From contig JAQYWI010000113.1 of NCBI GenBank assembly GCA_030145015.1, positions 1-17,722 on the forward strand: DNA of 17,722 nucleotides, written 5' to 3'. Both the position numbers and the translations under genes were made by a program. The stretch is from Desulfobacterales bacterium. Lineage in GTDB: Bacteria; Desulfobacterota; Desulfobacteria; Desulfobacterales; JAHEIW01. Of the stretch, positions 1 through 7,979 are shown in pieces. How positions within the stretch are numbered: position 1 is the first letter of the stretch; every line of letters begins with the position of its first letter. The notes beneath the pieces are model-generated. The model had not been told where the DNA came from. It saw nothing but the letters and a program-made list of their open reading frames with translations, and made no database searches.

Positions 1-76
1 CCACCGGCAAATCCAGCCTGGCAGAAAGGGTTTGTCCGTCTTTGTTTTTGAATTCGAGTTTTTTAAATTGCATCAT
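1..76 (-). CDS. Alpha/beta-hydrolase-like protein, N-terminal fragment (runs off window)
   Basis: Reading the minus strand from the ATG at 76-74 gives 25 codons before the window ends, with no stop. The peptide starts MMQFKKLEF and continues through NKDGQTLSARLDLP. That pattern, a short beta-strand then 'G-x-x-L-x-x-R-L-D-L-P', resembles the N-terminus of bacterial alpha/beta hydrolases, including those fused to an OsmC domain. The upstream sequence (minus sense GAGGCG just before the ATG) could act as a ribosome binding site. A second ATG follows directly at 73-71, so the exact start is ambiguous by one codon. It lies downstream of the selenoprotein gene on the same strand but is separated from it by about 255 bases that include a palindromic repeat, so co-transcription is uncertain. 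The catalytic residues lie outside the window, so the family call is provisional. Confidence 0.55.
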   Translation of the reverse strand, partial: MMQFKKLEFKNKDGQTLSARLDLPV

Positions 77-103
77 CGCCTCGGGGCTACAAATTAAGGT
101 TTC

Positions 104-270
104 AGTGTTCAGGTGTCAGGTGTCAGGTGTCAGGAAACAGAAGACAGAAGACAGAAGTCAGAATTCAGAAGACAGATGGTAAAACCTGGAGAATGAAACA
201 CCTTGTCGGTCATTTGTCCTCTGTTGTCTGTTGACTGATTTCTGACACCTGACACCCGACACCTGAAACC
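104..270. repeat. Palindromic heptad-repeat element, copy 1
   Basis: The left arm (104-134) is built from near-tandem units of TCAGGTG, followed to about 176 by AGAAGACAG-type units. The right arm (219-270) carries the inverse units, ACACCTG and related. The ends are complementary: the reverse complement of 242-270 matches the left arm apart from small unit differences, so the transcript could fold into a long hairpin. The right arm is nearly identical, in inverse orientation, to the left arm of the element at 12883-13014. It fills the 79-331 gap between two minus-strand genes. No coding potential is seen. Confidence 0.85.
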
Positions 271-331
271 CGCTTTGTGCGCTATGAGTTTTGTGCCGCT
301 ATTAATTTAGGTCCGTGACCAAATATAAGCA

Positions 332-1075
332 TCATCCCGGAACATAGTCCACGATGGCCGGTGGCTTGAGGCTTTCATCTTCCAGCATTCGCAACGCCGC
401 CTCGATGACTGCCTGCTGGCGTTCGGCGTCATCGGGTACATCCAGCGGGTACCCGTGGCGGAAAGGGACTACCAGTGCGCGCGGGGGCCGCACTTTCCCG
501 GTTACGTTGCGCAGCAATTGAATCGCCACCGTAGAGATACCCTGGCGCTCCAGTTCCGCCGCCACCAGACCCACGGCCTGATTGCACATCGGTCAAACCG
601 GCACCAGCAGGACGATATCGACGCCATCTTCAACCAGTTTGCGCACCGCCGGTGGTGCGGTTTTTTTTACCAGGCGCCCGGGTGCGGTAATGGATCCCAT
701 AAAGGACAAATGCCGTCGGTTTAACGAACCGATGCGCCCGCTTCCGACCAGTTCCCCCAAACGTTCCAGGGGGAATGCCAGATTGGGGTCCTGCCGGAGT
801 CCGGAGTGATCGTAAAGATCGCTGCGGTGAGTATCCATCAGGGTGGAGACATCCGTATCGGCAGGGATTTCACGGAAACTGTAGTCACCGCCGCGAATCG
901 AATCATCAAACGGCTCCTGACCCGGCCGGACGAGTCCCGCGCTGGAGACCAGCGCTGCCCGACTGTCCTTTAACGGCTTTTTTAAAGGTGCCCATGGTAC
1001 CGGATCGATCCGGCGCCAGGGATACGCTTTTAGAAACAGTTTATATTTTAACGGAAATTCACTCAGGTCACCCAA
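332..1075 (-). CDS. GrdB/PrdB-family selenoprotein (UGA = Sec161), 247 aa
   Basis: Minus-strand translation from the TTG at 1075 runs 160 codons to an in-frame TGA (595-593), then continues without frame change through CCG ATG TGC to a TGA at 334-332. Reading the first TGA as selenocysteine gives 247 aa, close to the roughly 26-kDa PrdB subunit of D-proline reductase. Sequence pattern fits that family (selenoprotein B, PF07355): an N-terminal 'ALVSSAGL' strand, 'GDYSFREIPADT', a 'LSFMGSI' segment, 'EDGVDIVLLVPV' directly before Sec161-Pro-Met-Cys164, then 'GISTVAIQLL' and 'PPRALVVPF'. The U-x-x-C pair is the expected redox centre. The start is fixed by an in-frame TAA (the ligase stop) 11 codons upstream and by GGGAGG five bases before TTG. 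It begins 30 bases after the acyl-CoA ligase, so the two probably form an operon. No PrdA-like pro-enzyme is present, so the substrate is unknown and proline reduction should not be assumed. The alternative, two genes or a nonsense mutation, is much less likely because homology continues across the UGA. Confidence 0.88.
566..595 (-). promoter_or_regulatory. Sec UGA codon and candidate bacterial SECIS hairpin
   Basis: Counting from the base after UGA (595-593), nucleotides 13-18 (CAGGCC) pair with 22-27 (GGUCUG). This gives a six-pair stem with one G-U pair and a GUG apical loop. The position (loop about 19-21 nt past the UGA) and the guanine in the loop fit bacterial SECIS elements recognised by SelB. 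Pairing was worked out by eye, not by a folding program. Confidence 0.6.
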
Positions 1076-1105
1076 GATATCCTCCCGAGATTCGATTTGC
1101 CGATG

Positions 1106-2701
1106 TTAGCGCCGGTATTCATCCAGTCCCATTTCTGCCAGCTTGAACTTTTGAATTTTTCCGCTTCCGGTCATGGGAAATCCGGATACGATTTTATAAT
1201 GCCTTGGCCACTTCCCTTCATGCATATGCGTTTTAACATGTCGGGCAATACGATCCAGTGACAGTTCGGCGCCCTCCTTCAATTTTACCCAGGCAGCAAC
1301 TTCCTGTCCCTTTTGAGGGTCGGGGAAACCAAAGACCTGGGCCTCTGAGATTTCGGGGAGCTGGTAAATAATTTCTTCAACTTCAACGGGATAGATGTCG
1401 GCACCGTCACGAACGATCACATCTTTTAGTCGCCCGGTTATCTTGACATAACCCTGTTTATCCATTTCACCTAAATCACCTGTGTGGAACCAATCTTCTT
1501 TATCAACCGCAGCGGCAGTCGCAGCCGGCATTTTGTAATATTCTTTCATTAAAAACCCCCGGGTGCACAATTCGCCCTGTTGATTGGGCGCCAATTGTTC
1601 ACCACTGCCGGGATCAACAATTTTTATTTCATTGCAGGGCAGCGGGGTCCCGATAGTGGATACCCGTAATTCGATGGGGTCCATGGGATGGGTCATGCTA
1701 ATCCAGGAAGACGTTTCGGTAATGCCGTAGGCCACGGTGATATCGGAAACCCCGATGTCTTCAACGATGCGTCTCATCAACTCAATGGGGCAGGGTGCAC
1801 CGCCGATGATACCTCTGGATAAGGTATTCCAGTCTCCCTTTTGAAACTCGGGGTGATCGATAAGCGCAATCAGCATACTGGGGGATCCATAAACTGCGGT
1901 ACATTTTTCCTGTGATATGGCGTGCAAAACCTTTGGCGGGTCAAATGTTTCAGATGGCATGATCAGCGCAGCACCTCTTAAAAGTCCTGCCAATGCGATA
2001 CAGGTGTTGCCGAACATATGGAAAAGTGGGAAAAAAAGACACAGGCGGTCCTCGGCTGTTATACCCTGACGCTCTGTGGAAACCATGGATTTGTTGATCA
2101 GTCCCAAATGATCCAGAACGACGCCTTTGGGCTGGCCCGTTGTGCCTGAGGTATACATAATCGCCATGGGATTTTCGGCATGCACGGCTTTGGCCATTTC
2201 AGCGAGAACCGAATCGTCAACCTCGGCAGCCAGGGCCAGCAATTCCGTCCATGTGGTCATTTCTCCAGAGGATTGGGTGCCGAATGCAAAAATAAACGCC
2301 AAAGAAGGGATTTGCTTTTTGGCCGCCAGTGCCATTTCCGCAAATTTTTTATCGCCCGAATCTGCGGAGATTATCAATCCTCGGCTTTCAGACTGCTCCA
2401 GGATAAAGTGGAGATTTTCGCTGGTGGCATTCGGATCAATCGGTACCGTAATGGCCCCTATTTTGGTCAATCCCAGGAAAGATAGCAGCCATTCGGGTGT
2501 GTTATGCGCCCAGAGAGCAACCTTATCACCGGATTTAATGCCTTTTTTGATGAAACCGCAAGCGCTGCGGTCAATCTCCCGGGACAGTTGCTTGAAATTG
2601 TATCGCACGCCCATTTCTGTATGGATGATCGCCTCCCGTAGCGGATTTTCAGTCGCAATCTCCTCCAACAAGCCGGCGATGGTTTTATCGATTACCTGCA
2701 T
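1106..2701 (-). CDS. AMP-forming acyl-CoA ligase (FadD/ANL superfamily), 531 aa
   Basis: It activates a carboxylic acid with ATP and CoA through an acyl-adenylate. The P-loop YTSGTTGQPKG is at residues 183-193. The acyl-binding region includes FPLFHMFG. The A5 motif YGITETS lies near 325-331, HTGD at 406-409 binds the AMP ribose, GRLKD at 423-427 is the hinge, and 'TGSGKIQK' carries the catalytic Lys515. All expected motifs are intact and the length is normal, so it should be active; substrate is not predictable. The ATG at 2701 is preceded by GGAAGGGAG (minus sense). A plausible promoter lies at 2784-2756. The gene stops 30 bases before the selenoprotein start, implying joint transcription, and is divergent from the transporter cluster. 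Confidence 0.93.
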   Translation of the reverse strand: MQVIDKTIAGLLEEIATENPLREAIIHTEMGVRYNFKQLSREIDRSACGFIKKGIKSGDKVALWAHNTPEWLLSFLGLTKIGAITVPIDPNATSENLHFILEQSESRGLIISADSGDKKFAEMALAAKKQIPSLAFIFAFGTQSSGEMTTWTELLALAAEVDDSVLAEMAKAVHAENPMAIMYTSGTTGQPKGVVLDHLGLINKSMVSTERQGITAEDRLCLFFPLFHMFGNTCIALAGLLRGAALIMPSETFDPPKVLHAISQEKCTAVYGSPSMLIALIDHPEFQKGDWNTLSRGIIGGAPCPIELMRRIVEDIGVSDITVAYGITETSSWISMTHPMDPIELRVSTIGTPLPCNEIKIVDPGSGEQLAPNQQGELCTRGFLMKEYYKMPAATAAAVDKEDWFHTGDLGEMDKQGYVKITGRLKDVIVRDGADIYPVEVEEIIYQLPEISEAQVFGFPDPQKGQEVAAWVKLKEGAELSLDRIARHVKTHMHEGKWPRHYKIVSGFPMTGSGKIQKFKLAEMGLDEYRR

Positions 2702-2755
2702 GCGCTCATCTCCCTTCCATTATTGATAGGTCCTTTCGAAATATGGCTGGCATTG

Positions 2756-2784
2756 ATATTAAGTTCACTTCCCGGATGGATCAA
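2756..2784 (-). promoter_or_regulatory. Candidate sigma70 promoter for ligase/selenoprotein operon
   Basis: On the minus strand, TTGATC (2784-2779) and TAATAT (2761-2756) are 17 bases apart. Each box matches consensus at four of six positions. It would place the transcript start about 50 bases before the ligase ATG. The matches are modest, so this is tentative. Confidence 0.4.
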
Positions 2785-2959
2785 GTTTTTCAATATAGAG
2801 GAAATTAAATTTTGAGTCCAGTTTAAAGTCCTTACAATAACAAATGAGCTAAAATTTAAAATGATCTAAAATGCCTAAAATTATGGTTTCGCTGCGCTCC
2901 GTCTTTTTTAAATGGTGCAAATCCTATTTTTGCTGAATTGCATTCATTAACTTGATGGC

Positions 2960-2988
2960 TTGACAATTAAAAACCCATTCTTTATAGT
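2960..2988 (+). promoter_or_regulatory. Strong sigma70-type promoter for the liv cluster
   Basis: A perfect -35 box TTGACA (2960-2965) is separated by exactly 17 bases from TATAGT (2983-2988), a five-of-six -10 box. Transcription would begin near 2995, about 50 bases ahead of the TTG start of the first transporter gene. It is the best promoter match seen in the window. Confidence 0.75.
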
Positions 2989-3047
2989 CACCAGGTTATC
3001 CAAGGAGTCTGGCATTAAACCAAGTCATTCGCAAGGTTGAATTCCTA

Positions 3048-3842
3048 TTGAGCGGTAAAGCGATCATAGATGTTGAAAATGTGTCATTGGCCTTTGGTGG
3101 GGTCCAGGCGCTATATAACGTCAGCACGCATTTATTGCCGGGTGAAATATTTGCCATCATCGGGCCCAACGGAGCCGGTAAGACCTGTCTGTTAAACTGT
3201 ATCAGCCGATTTTACACTCCCCAGGAAGGCGAAATACGCTTCAAAGGCAAAGACATCACGCGGGTCGCCACGCATCATATCGCCAAATTAGGTATCGCGC
3301 GCACTTTTCAAAATATCGAGCTGTTCAAAGGCATGACGGTTCTGGACAATATCAAGCTGGGCCGGCATGTCTTTTTAAAATCGGGCATTCTTTCCGACAT
3401 GCTTTACTGGGGACGAACCCGGCGCGAGGAATTAAAGCTGCGCCAGGAGATCGAGGAAAAGATTATCGATCTTTTAGAAATCGAAACCATTCGCAAACAG
3501 ATTGTCGGTACCCTGCCGTACGGGCTTCAAAAAAGGGTCGAACTTGCCAGAGCCCTTGCCATGCAGCCCGAGGTCCTTTTATTGGACGAGCCCATGGCCG
3601 GTATGAATTTAGAAGAAACCGAAGATATGGCGCGCTTTATTATCAATGTGAACACAATGTGGGATGTATCCATCATCCTGGTTGAGCACGATATGGGTGT
3701 GGTAATGGATATTTCCGACCGCGTGTGCGTTCTGGAGTTCGGGCAGAAAATCGCTCAAGGTTCACCCCGGGAAATTCAAGAAGATCCCCATGTCATTCGC
3801 GCCTACCTCGGAGAAGATGAAAAAGCGTATTCGCGACTTTAA
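3048..3842 (+). CDS. livG: LivG-type ABC transporter ATPase, 264 aa
   Basis: It is one of the two cytoplasmic ATPases of a branched-chain amino acid/aromatic acid type (HAAT family) importer. Walker A GPNGAGKT is at 39-46, the Q-loop glutamine about 88 in 'RTFQNIELF', the signature region is LPYGLQKR (156-163, the LivG-like variant of LSGGQ), Walker B VLLLDEP ends at 182, and the switch histidine is H214 in 'LVEHD'. No ATG lies in frame upstream, so the TTG at 3048 is taken as start; the best upstream purine tract (AAGG, 3033-3036) is rather far. It is first in the cluster behind a strong promoter. The transported substrate cannot be told from an ATPase. Confidence 0.93.
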   Translation: MSGKAIIDVENVSLAFGGVQALYNVSTHLLPGEIFAIIGPNGAGKTCLLNCISRFYTPQEGEIRFKGKDITRVATHHIAKLGIARTFQNIELFKGMTVLDNIKLGRHVFLKSGILSDMLYWGRTRREELKLRQEIEEKIIDLLEIETIRKQIVGTLPYGLQKRVELARALAMQPEVLLLDEPMAGMNLEETEDMARFIINVNTMWDVSIILVEHDMGVVMDISDRVCVLEFGQKIAQGSPREIQEDPHVIRAYLGEDEKAYSRL

Positions 3843-3858
3843 TCTACAACGGATTGAT

Positions 3859-5862
3859 ATGAATCCTGATCAAATGACTTCCTCAAAAAATTCCCGGAGC
3901 CTGCCCGCTTTGCTTGCCCGAAACGCAGAGCGGTTTGGCAATCGCCGCATCGCCCTGCGTGAAAAAGAATTCGGTATCTGGCAGTCGGTTACCTGGCAGC
4001 AGTATCTGGAACATGTGCAGGATTTTTCTCTGGGGTTGATTTCACTGGGTCTGAAACCAGGCGAATCCCTGGGAATCATCGGTGATAACCGTCCGGAATG
4101 GGTTTATGCCGAGCTGGCCGCCCAGGCTGCCGGGGCGATTCCGTTCGGCATCTTTCAGGACTCGATTTTGAGTGAGGTGGCCTACATCATCGACCATTCC
4201 GAGGCAGCCATGCTTGTGGCTGAAGATCAGGAACAGGTGGACAAGATTCTGGACCTGAAAGAGAAATTGCCGCACCTCAAAAAAATTATTTACACCGATC
4301 CTAAAGGATTATGGGACTATGAAGATGATCTGCTGATTGAGTTTTCGCAAATCGAACAACAGGGCCGGGAATTGCACCGGAAGGAACCCGATTTGTTTGA
4401 CAAAAATGTCGCTGCGATCAAAGACAGCGATCTGGCAATTGTCTGCTACACGTCGGGGACCACCGGTAACCCCAAAGGCACATTATTGACGCATGCCAAT
4501 ATCCTCAGCATGGTGGCCGCTTTGAACGAGGCCGATTTTAAGTCTCCGGATGATCAGTTTCTCTCGTTTATTCCGTTGCCCTGGATCGTGGAACAGACCA
4601 TGAGTGTGTTTTCTGCGCTGTACGCCGGCTATACGGTGAGCTTTCCGGAAGAGCCCGAATCCGCCATGGCCGATTTATATGAGATTGCGCCCAGCCTGGT
4701 GGTGGCATCACCGCGCATGTGGGAAGGTATTTCGCGCCAGGTAATGGTCAAGCATCTGGATGCCTCCTTTTTAAAAAAGTTTGTTTACAACCTGTGCCTG
4801 CCCATTGGATATCGCTGGGCGGAATTTAAATTTGAAAAAAGGGATCCTTCACTGGGCTGGAAGATTCTTTACTGGTTGGCCTATGCCGCCATGTTTAGGG
4901 CGCTGCGCGATCGGCTGGGTTTTTCAAAGGTCCGGTCCGCCATGACCGGCGGTGCCGCCCTGGGACCCGATGTCTTTCGATTCTTTCATGCTCTGGGTGT
5001 CAACCTCAAACAGATCTATGGTCAGACCGAGGTGGCCGGTTATTCAACCGTCCACCGGGATGGTGATATCAATTTCGACTCGGTCGGGATCCCGGTTTCT
5101 GCCGCCGAAATCTCTATTTTCGAACCCGACGCTGAAGGGGTGGGGGAGATCATATCGCGAGGCCCCGGTCTGTTTCAGGGATACCTCAAAGACGAGCAGG
5201 CCACCCAAAACACCATCATTGATGGTTGGATGCATACCGGAGATGCCGGCTACTTTACCGACGACAACCATCTGGTCATTATCGATCGGGTCAAGGATCT
5301 GATGCACCTGAGGAGCGGTGCCAAGTTTTCACCCATGTTTGTTGAAAATAAGCTCAAGTTTTGCCCGTATATTGTGGAATCCGTGGTTCTGGGGCATGAG
5401 CAGGACTATGTCACCGCCATGATCTGTATCGATTATAAGCATGTGGGCAAATGGGCAGAAGATCATCGTATTAACTATACGACCTATTCGGACCTGGCCG
5501 ATAAGCCTGAAGTTTATGATCTGATTGAGCGCGAAGTTGTCAGGGTCAACAGCACCCTGCCCGAAAAGGCCAGAATCAATAAGTTCCTCCTGCTTTACAA
5601 GGAATTGGATGCGGATGATGAGGAACTGACGCGTACCAAAAAAATCCGCCGCGGATTCATCAATGAAAAATACGTCAAGGAAATCAGCGCTCTTTACAGT
5701 GACGCAGGGGAACTTCCCATCGAGACTGTCATCCGCTACCAGGACGGCAAAACGGCGACGCTGCGGACCAACCTGATAATCCGGACGATGAAACCGGAAG
5801 CGGAATACCAGGATCTTTTGAAGCCGAAAGGTTTCTGGGCAAGGTTAAAGGGAGGGATGTAA
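3859..5862 (+). CDS. Long-chain-type acyl-CoA ligase (AMP-forming), about 667 aa
   Basis: This is a large ANL enzyme of the long-chain acyl-CoA synthetase (FAA1/bubblegum-like) type. P-loop YTSGTTGNPKG is at residues 197-207 (numbered from the chosen start), followed by 'FIPLPWIVEQT', 'YGQTEVAG', 'HTGDAG', 'IDRVKDL' and a C-terminal 'ELTRTKKIRR' in place of the short-enzyme SGK motif. All core motifs look intact. The start is uncertain: ATG 3859 lies 16 bases after livG with GGA five bases upstream; ATGs at 3817 and 3790 are possible but overlap livG and would add 14 or 23 residues. Position between LivG and LivH suggests it activates the imported acid. It ends one base before the livH start codon, indicating translational coupling. 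Confidence 0.93.
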   Translation: MNPDQMTSSKNSRSLPALLARNAERFGNRRIALREKEFGIWQSVTWQQYLEHVQDFSLGLISLGLKPGESLGIIGDNRPEWVYAELAAQAAGAIPFGIFQDSILSEVAYIIDHSEAAMLVAEDQEQVDKILDLKEKLPHLKKIIYTDPKGLWDYEDDLLIEFSQIEQQGRELHRKEPDLFDKNVAAIKDSDLAIVCYTSGTTGNPKGTLLTHANILSMVAALNEADFKSPDDQFLSFIPLPWIVEQTMSVFSALYAGYTVSFPEEPESAMADLYEIAPSLVVASPRMWEGISRQVMVKHLDASFLKKFVYNLCLPIGYRWAEFKFEKRDPSLGWKILYWLAYAAMFRALRDRLGFSKVRSAMTGGAALGPDVFRFFHALGVNLKQIYGQTEVAGYSTVHRDGDINFDSVGIPVSAAEISIFEPDAEGVGEIISRGPGLFQGYLKDEQATQNTIIDGWMHTGDAGYFTDDNHLVIIDRVKDLMHLRSGAKFSPMFVENKLKFCPYIVESVVLGHEQDYVTAMICIDYKHVGKWAEDHRINYTTYSDLADKPEVYDLIEREVVRVNSTLPEKARINKFLLLYKELDADDEELTRTKKIRRGFINEKYVKEISALYSDAGELPIETVIRYQDGKTATLRTNLIIRTMKPEAEYQDLLKPKGFWARLKGGM

Positions 5863-5863
5863 A

Positions 5864-6754
5864 TTGCAAAGCGAATTTCTCATCTTTATGCAATTTTTTC
5901 TGACCGGTCTTTCTATGGGTTCTATTTATGCGCTGGTGGCATTAGGATTCGTATTGATTTACAAGTCAACGTCCATCTTAAATCTGGCCCAGGGCGAGTT
6001 TCTCATGGTCGGGGCCTACATCTGTCTTTCGATGACGCTTGACTTCGGGCTCAACTTTATCGCCTCTTTTTTGCTCACCATGGTCTTTTCGGTTATCCTG
6101 GGGCTGGCGGTTGAGCGTCTGGTGCTGCGGCCGCTGATCGGCGAACCCATCATTTCGATCATTATGGTCACCCTGGGCCTCACCTATATTTTGAGAGGCC
6201 TGGTCATCATGCTGTGGGGCAACGATATTCGGCAGTTTAATATCTTTCCGCAACAGCCGCTTGACCTCTGGGGTGTTAAGATTGCCTATCTGTACGTTTG
6301 GAGCCTGGGAATCTCGCTGGTGCTGCTGATTTTCTTTGCCGTATTTTTTAAATATGCGCGTACCGGCGTATTTATGCGGGCCGTGGCAGACCATCAGACC
6401 GCTGCCCAGAGTATGGGAATATCGGTTAAACGGGTCTTTGCCATCAGCTGGTGTATTGCTGCGGTGGTTTCGTCCATCGGAGGCATTTTGATCGGCAATA
6501 TCGGCGGGGTTGGCGTAGAACTGAGCCACATTGGGCTTAAAGTGCTGCCGGCGGTGATCTTCGGCGGCCTTGACAGTATTCTGGGGGCCATTATCGGGGG
6601 ACTGGTGGTCGGTGTTTTGGAGTTTCTCTCGGCCGGATATCTGGATCCTTTTATCCCGGCCATTAATGAAGTTTTTCCCTTTATCGTGCTGGTATTGGTC
6701 TTGATGATCAAGCCTTACGGGCTGTTTGGTATAGAGGAGATAGAAAGAGTGTGA
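5864..6754 (+). CDS. livH: LivH-type ABC transporter permease, 296 aa
   Basis: An inner-membrane permease of the Liv/HAAT importer family. It is almost wholly hydrophobic, with about eight predicted membrane segments, and has the LivH hallmarks 'GFVLIYKSTSILNLAQGEF' near the N-terminus and 'VLPAVIFGGLDSILGAIIGG' near the C-terminus. The TTG at 5864 is chosen because GGGAGGGA (5850-5857) sits at proper spacing; the next in-frame ATG (5888) would cut into the first segment. The gene follows the ligase stop by one base. Confidence 0.94.
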   Translation: MQSEFLIFMQFFLTGLSMGSIYALVALGFVLIYKSTSILNLAQGEFLMVGAYICLSMTLDFGLNFIASFLLTMVFSVILGLAVERLVLRPLIGEPIISIIMVTLGLTYILRGLVIMLWGNDIRQFNIFPQQPLDLWGVKIAYLYVWSLGISLVLLIFFAVFFKYARTGVFMRAVADHQTAAQSMGISVKRVFAISWCIAAVVSSIGGILIGNIGGVGVELSHIGLKVLPAVIFGGLDSILGAIIGGLVVGVLEFLSAGYLDPFIPAINEVFPFIVLVLVLMIKPYGLFGIEEIERV

Positions 6755-6762
6755 TCGATTTG

Positions 6763-6790
6763 GGATTTTGGATTGCGGATTTTGGATTGA
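6763..6790 (+). repeat. Tandem 14-mer in the livH-livM spacer
   Basis: Two copies of GGATTTTGGATTGM (M = C then A) lie head to tail at 6763-6776 and 6777-6790, preceded by a partial GATTTG unit. Each 14-mer is itself two heptad-like units (GGATTTT, GGATTGM). The run sits in an otherwise empty 93-bp spacer inside an operon. Confidence 0.8.
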
Positions 6791-6847
6791 GTGATGTGAT
6801 AAAATCAAATTGGTGCTGTAACTGAAAAATATAGGTGAGGCGCGACG

Positions 6848-7891
6848 ATGCCTGCTGGATTATACCACGAAAATTACCGCTCGGATGAACGCATCTTTCA
6901 GACCTGGTTTGTTCGAATCTGGTTGATTGCTTTTTTAATCCTGTGTGTGCTGTTTCCCTTTTTTGGCTCCAAGTACATGATCGCCACGATGATCGAAGTG
7001 GGTATCGCAATTATTGCCTGCCACGGCCTGAATCTTCTGACCGGCTTTACCGGTCAGATTTCTCTGGGCCATGCCGCTTTTATGGGAGTGGGGGCCTATA
7101 CCTGCTCGATTCTCATCAGCCAGGCCGGTGTCCCCTTTATCGTGGCGCTTTTTTTAGGCGGTTTTGTGACCGCCCTGGTCGGGATGGTTTTTGGGATCCC
7201 TTCCCTTCGGTTAAGGGGGTTGTATCTGGCCATGGCCACCATTGCGGCCCAATTTATCATCGAGTTTACCATCCGCCGCTGGGATAAGCTGACCGGCGGC
7301 GTGGACGGCCTGTATGTGGATCCAGGGACGCTGGGGCCGTTCCATTTTGATGATCGCATTCATTTGTATTATCTGACTTTCGTCCTTGCCGTGGCTGTTA
7401 CCATGGCGACCAAGAATATCGTTCGGGCGCGATCCGGCCGGGCATTTGTGGCCATTCGCGATCGCTATCTGGCAGCTGAGGTGATTGGTGTCAACCTTTT
7501 TAAGTACCGCCTGCTGTCTTTTGCGGTATCTTCTTTTTTTGCCGGTATTGCCGGCGCCCTGCTGGCCCAATATCTGGAGGTCATTACCCACGAGTCGTTT
7601 ACGATCTCGCAGTCCATCGACTATCTGGCCATGTGCATTGTCGGCGGGCTGGGTCACATAATGGGCGGTTTTTTCGGAGTCGGTTTTTGGTTTATCTTAG
7701 AGCGGATGCTTGAGGTGATTAACACCACCCTCAACACGGCTTACCCCGACCATGTGACCTGGTTTGTCTCCATCAGGGAGATTGTTTTTGGTCTGGTCAT
7801 AATACTGTTTCTTATTTTTGAACCGGACGGCCTGGCGGCGCGCTGGCGCACCATTCGGGCTTACTGGAAGCTCTGGCCGTTCTCTTACTAA
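6848..7891 (+). CDS. livM: LivM-type ABC transporter permease, 347 aa
   Basis: The second permease of the importer. After a hydrophilic N-terminus of about 25 residues, membrane segments begin at 'WLIAFLILCVLF'; the family signature 'NLLTGFTGQISLGHAAFMG' follows, and 'CIVGGLGHIMGGFFG' lies towards the C-terminus. Length is normal. ATG 6848 has GGTGAGG (6834-6840) seven bases upstream. It would pair with LivH to form the membrane channel bound by LivG and LivF. Confidence 0.94.
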   Translation: MPAGLYHENYRSDERIFQTWFVRIWLIAFLILCVLFPFFGSKYMIATMIEVGIAIIACHGLNLLTGFTGQISLGHAAFMGVGAYTCSILISQAGVPFIVALFLGGFVTALVGMVFGIPSLRLRGLYLAMATIAAQFIIEFTIRRWDKLTGGVDGLYVDPGTLGPFHFDDRIHLYYLTFVLAVAVTMATKNIVRARSGRAFVAIRDRYLAAEVIGVNLFKYRLLSFAVSSFFAGIAGALLAQYLEVITHESFTISQSIDYLAMCIVGGLGHIMGGFFGVGFWFILERMLEVINTTLNTAYPDHVTWFVSIREIVFGLVIILFLIFEPDGLAARWRTIRAYWKLWPFSY

Positions 7892-7979
7892 GGTATCTTC
7901 ACTATAATTGTTGACAGATAACCGCATAACGGGTGGTCCCGAAAACCGGGCGCCCAGTAAAGAAAAGGAGGGTAAAATC

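Larger units (their letters stand above)
2702..3047. other. Divergent intergenic promoter region
   Basis: The 346-bp AT-rich gap separates the minus-strand ligase from the plus-strand transporter cluster. It contains one candidate promoter for each direction (listed separately). The middle part (about 2785-2959) has runs such as AAATTTAAAATGATCTAAAATG but no ORF, clear palindromic operator or RNA gene that I can support. Confidence 0.7.

Noticed and set aside
104..270. CRISPR array
   Set aside because: Units are about seven bases, directly tandem with no unique spacers of constant length, and no cas genes are near.
332..334. The terminal TGA of the PrdB-like gene as a second selenocysteine codon (giving Gly-Sec-Cys and 8 more residues to a TAA)
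   Set aside because: The length already fits the family, no hairpin of the right spacing was seen after it, and the added tail has no family support.
332..1075. Reading 332-589 and 593-1075 as two separate genes or a broken pseudogene
   Set aside because: Same frame, no frameshift, family features continue across a single TGA at the expected redox residue, and a candidate SECIS hairpin follows it.
2127..2726. 199-codon plus-strand ORF opposite the acyl-CoA ligase
   Set aside because: Lies entirely antisense to a full ligase with intact motifs; no domain pattern.
5978..6808. 276-codon minus-strand ORF opposite livH
   Set aside because: Antisense to a conserved permease; composition (His, Gln, Asn, Asp-rich) is what hydrophobic codons give on the other strand.
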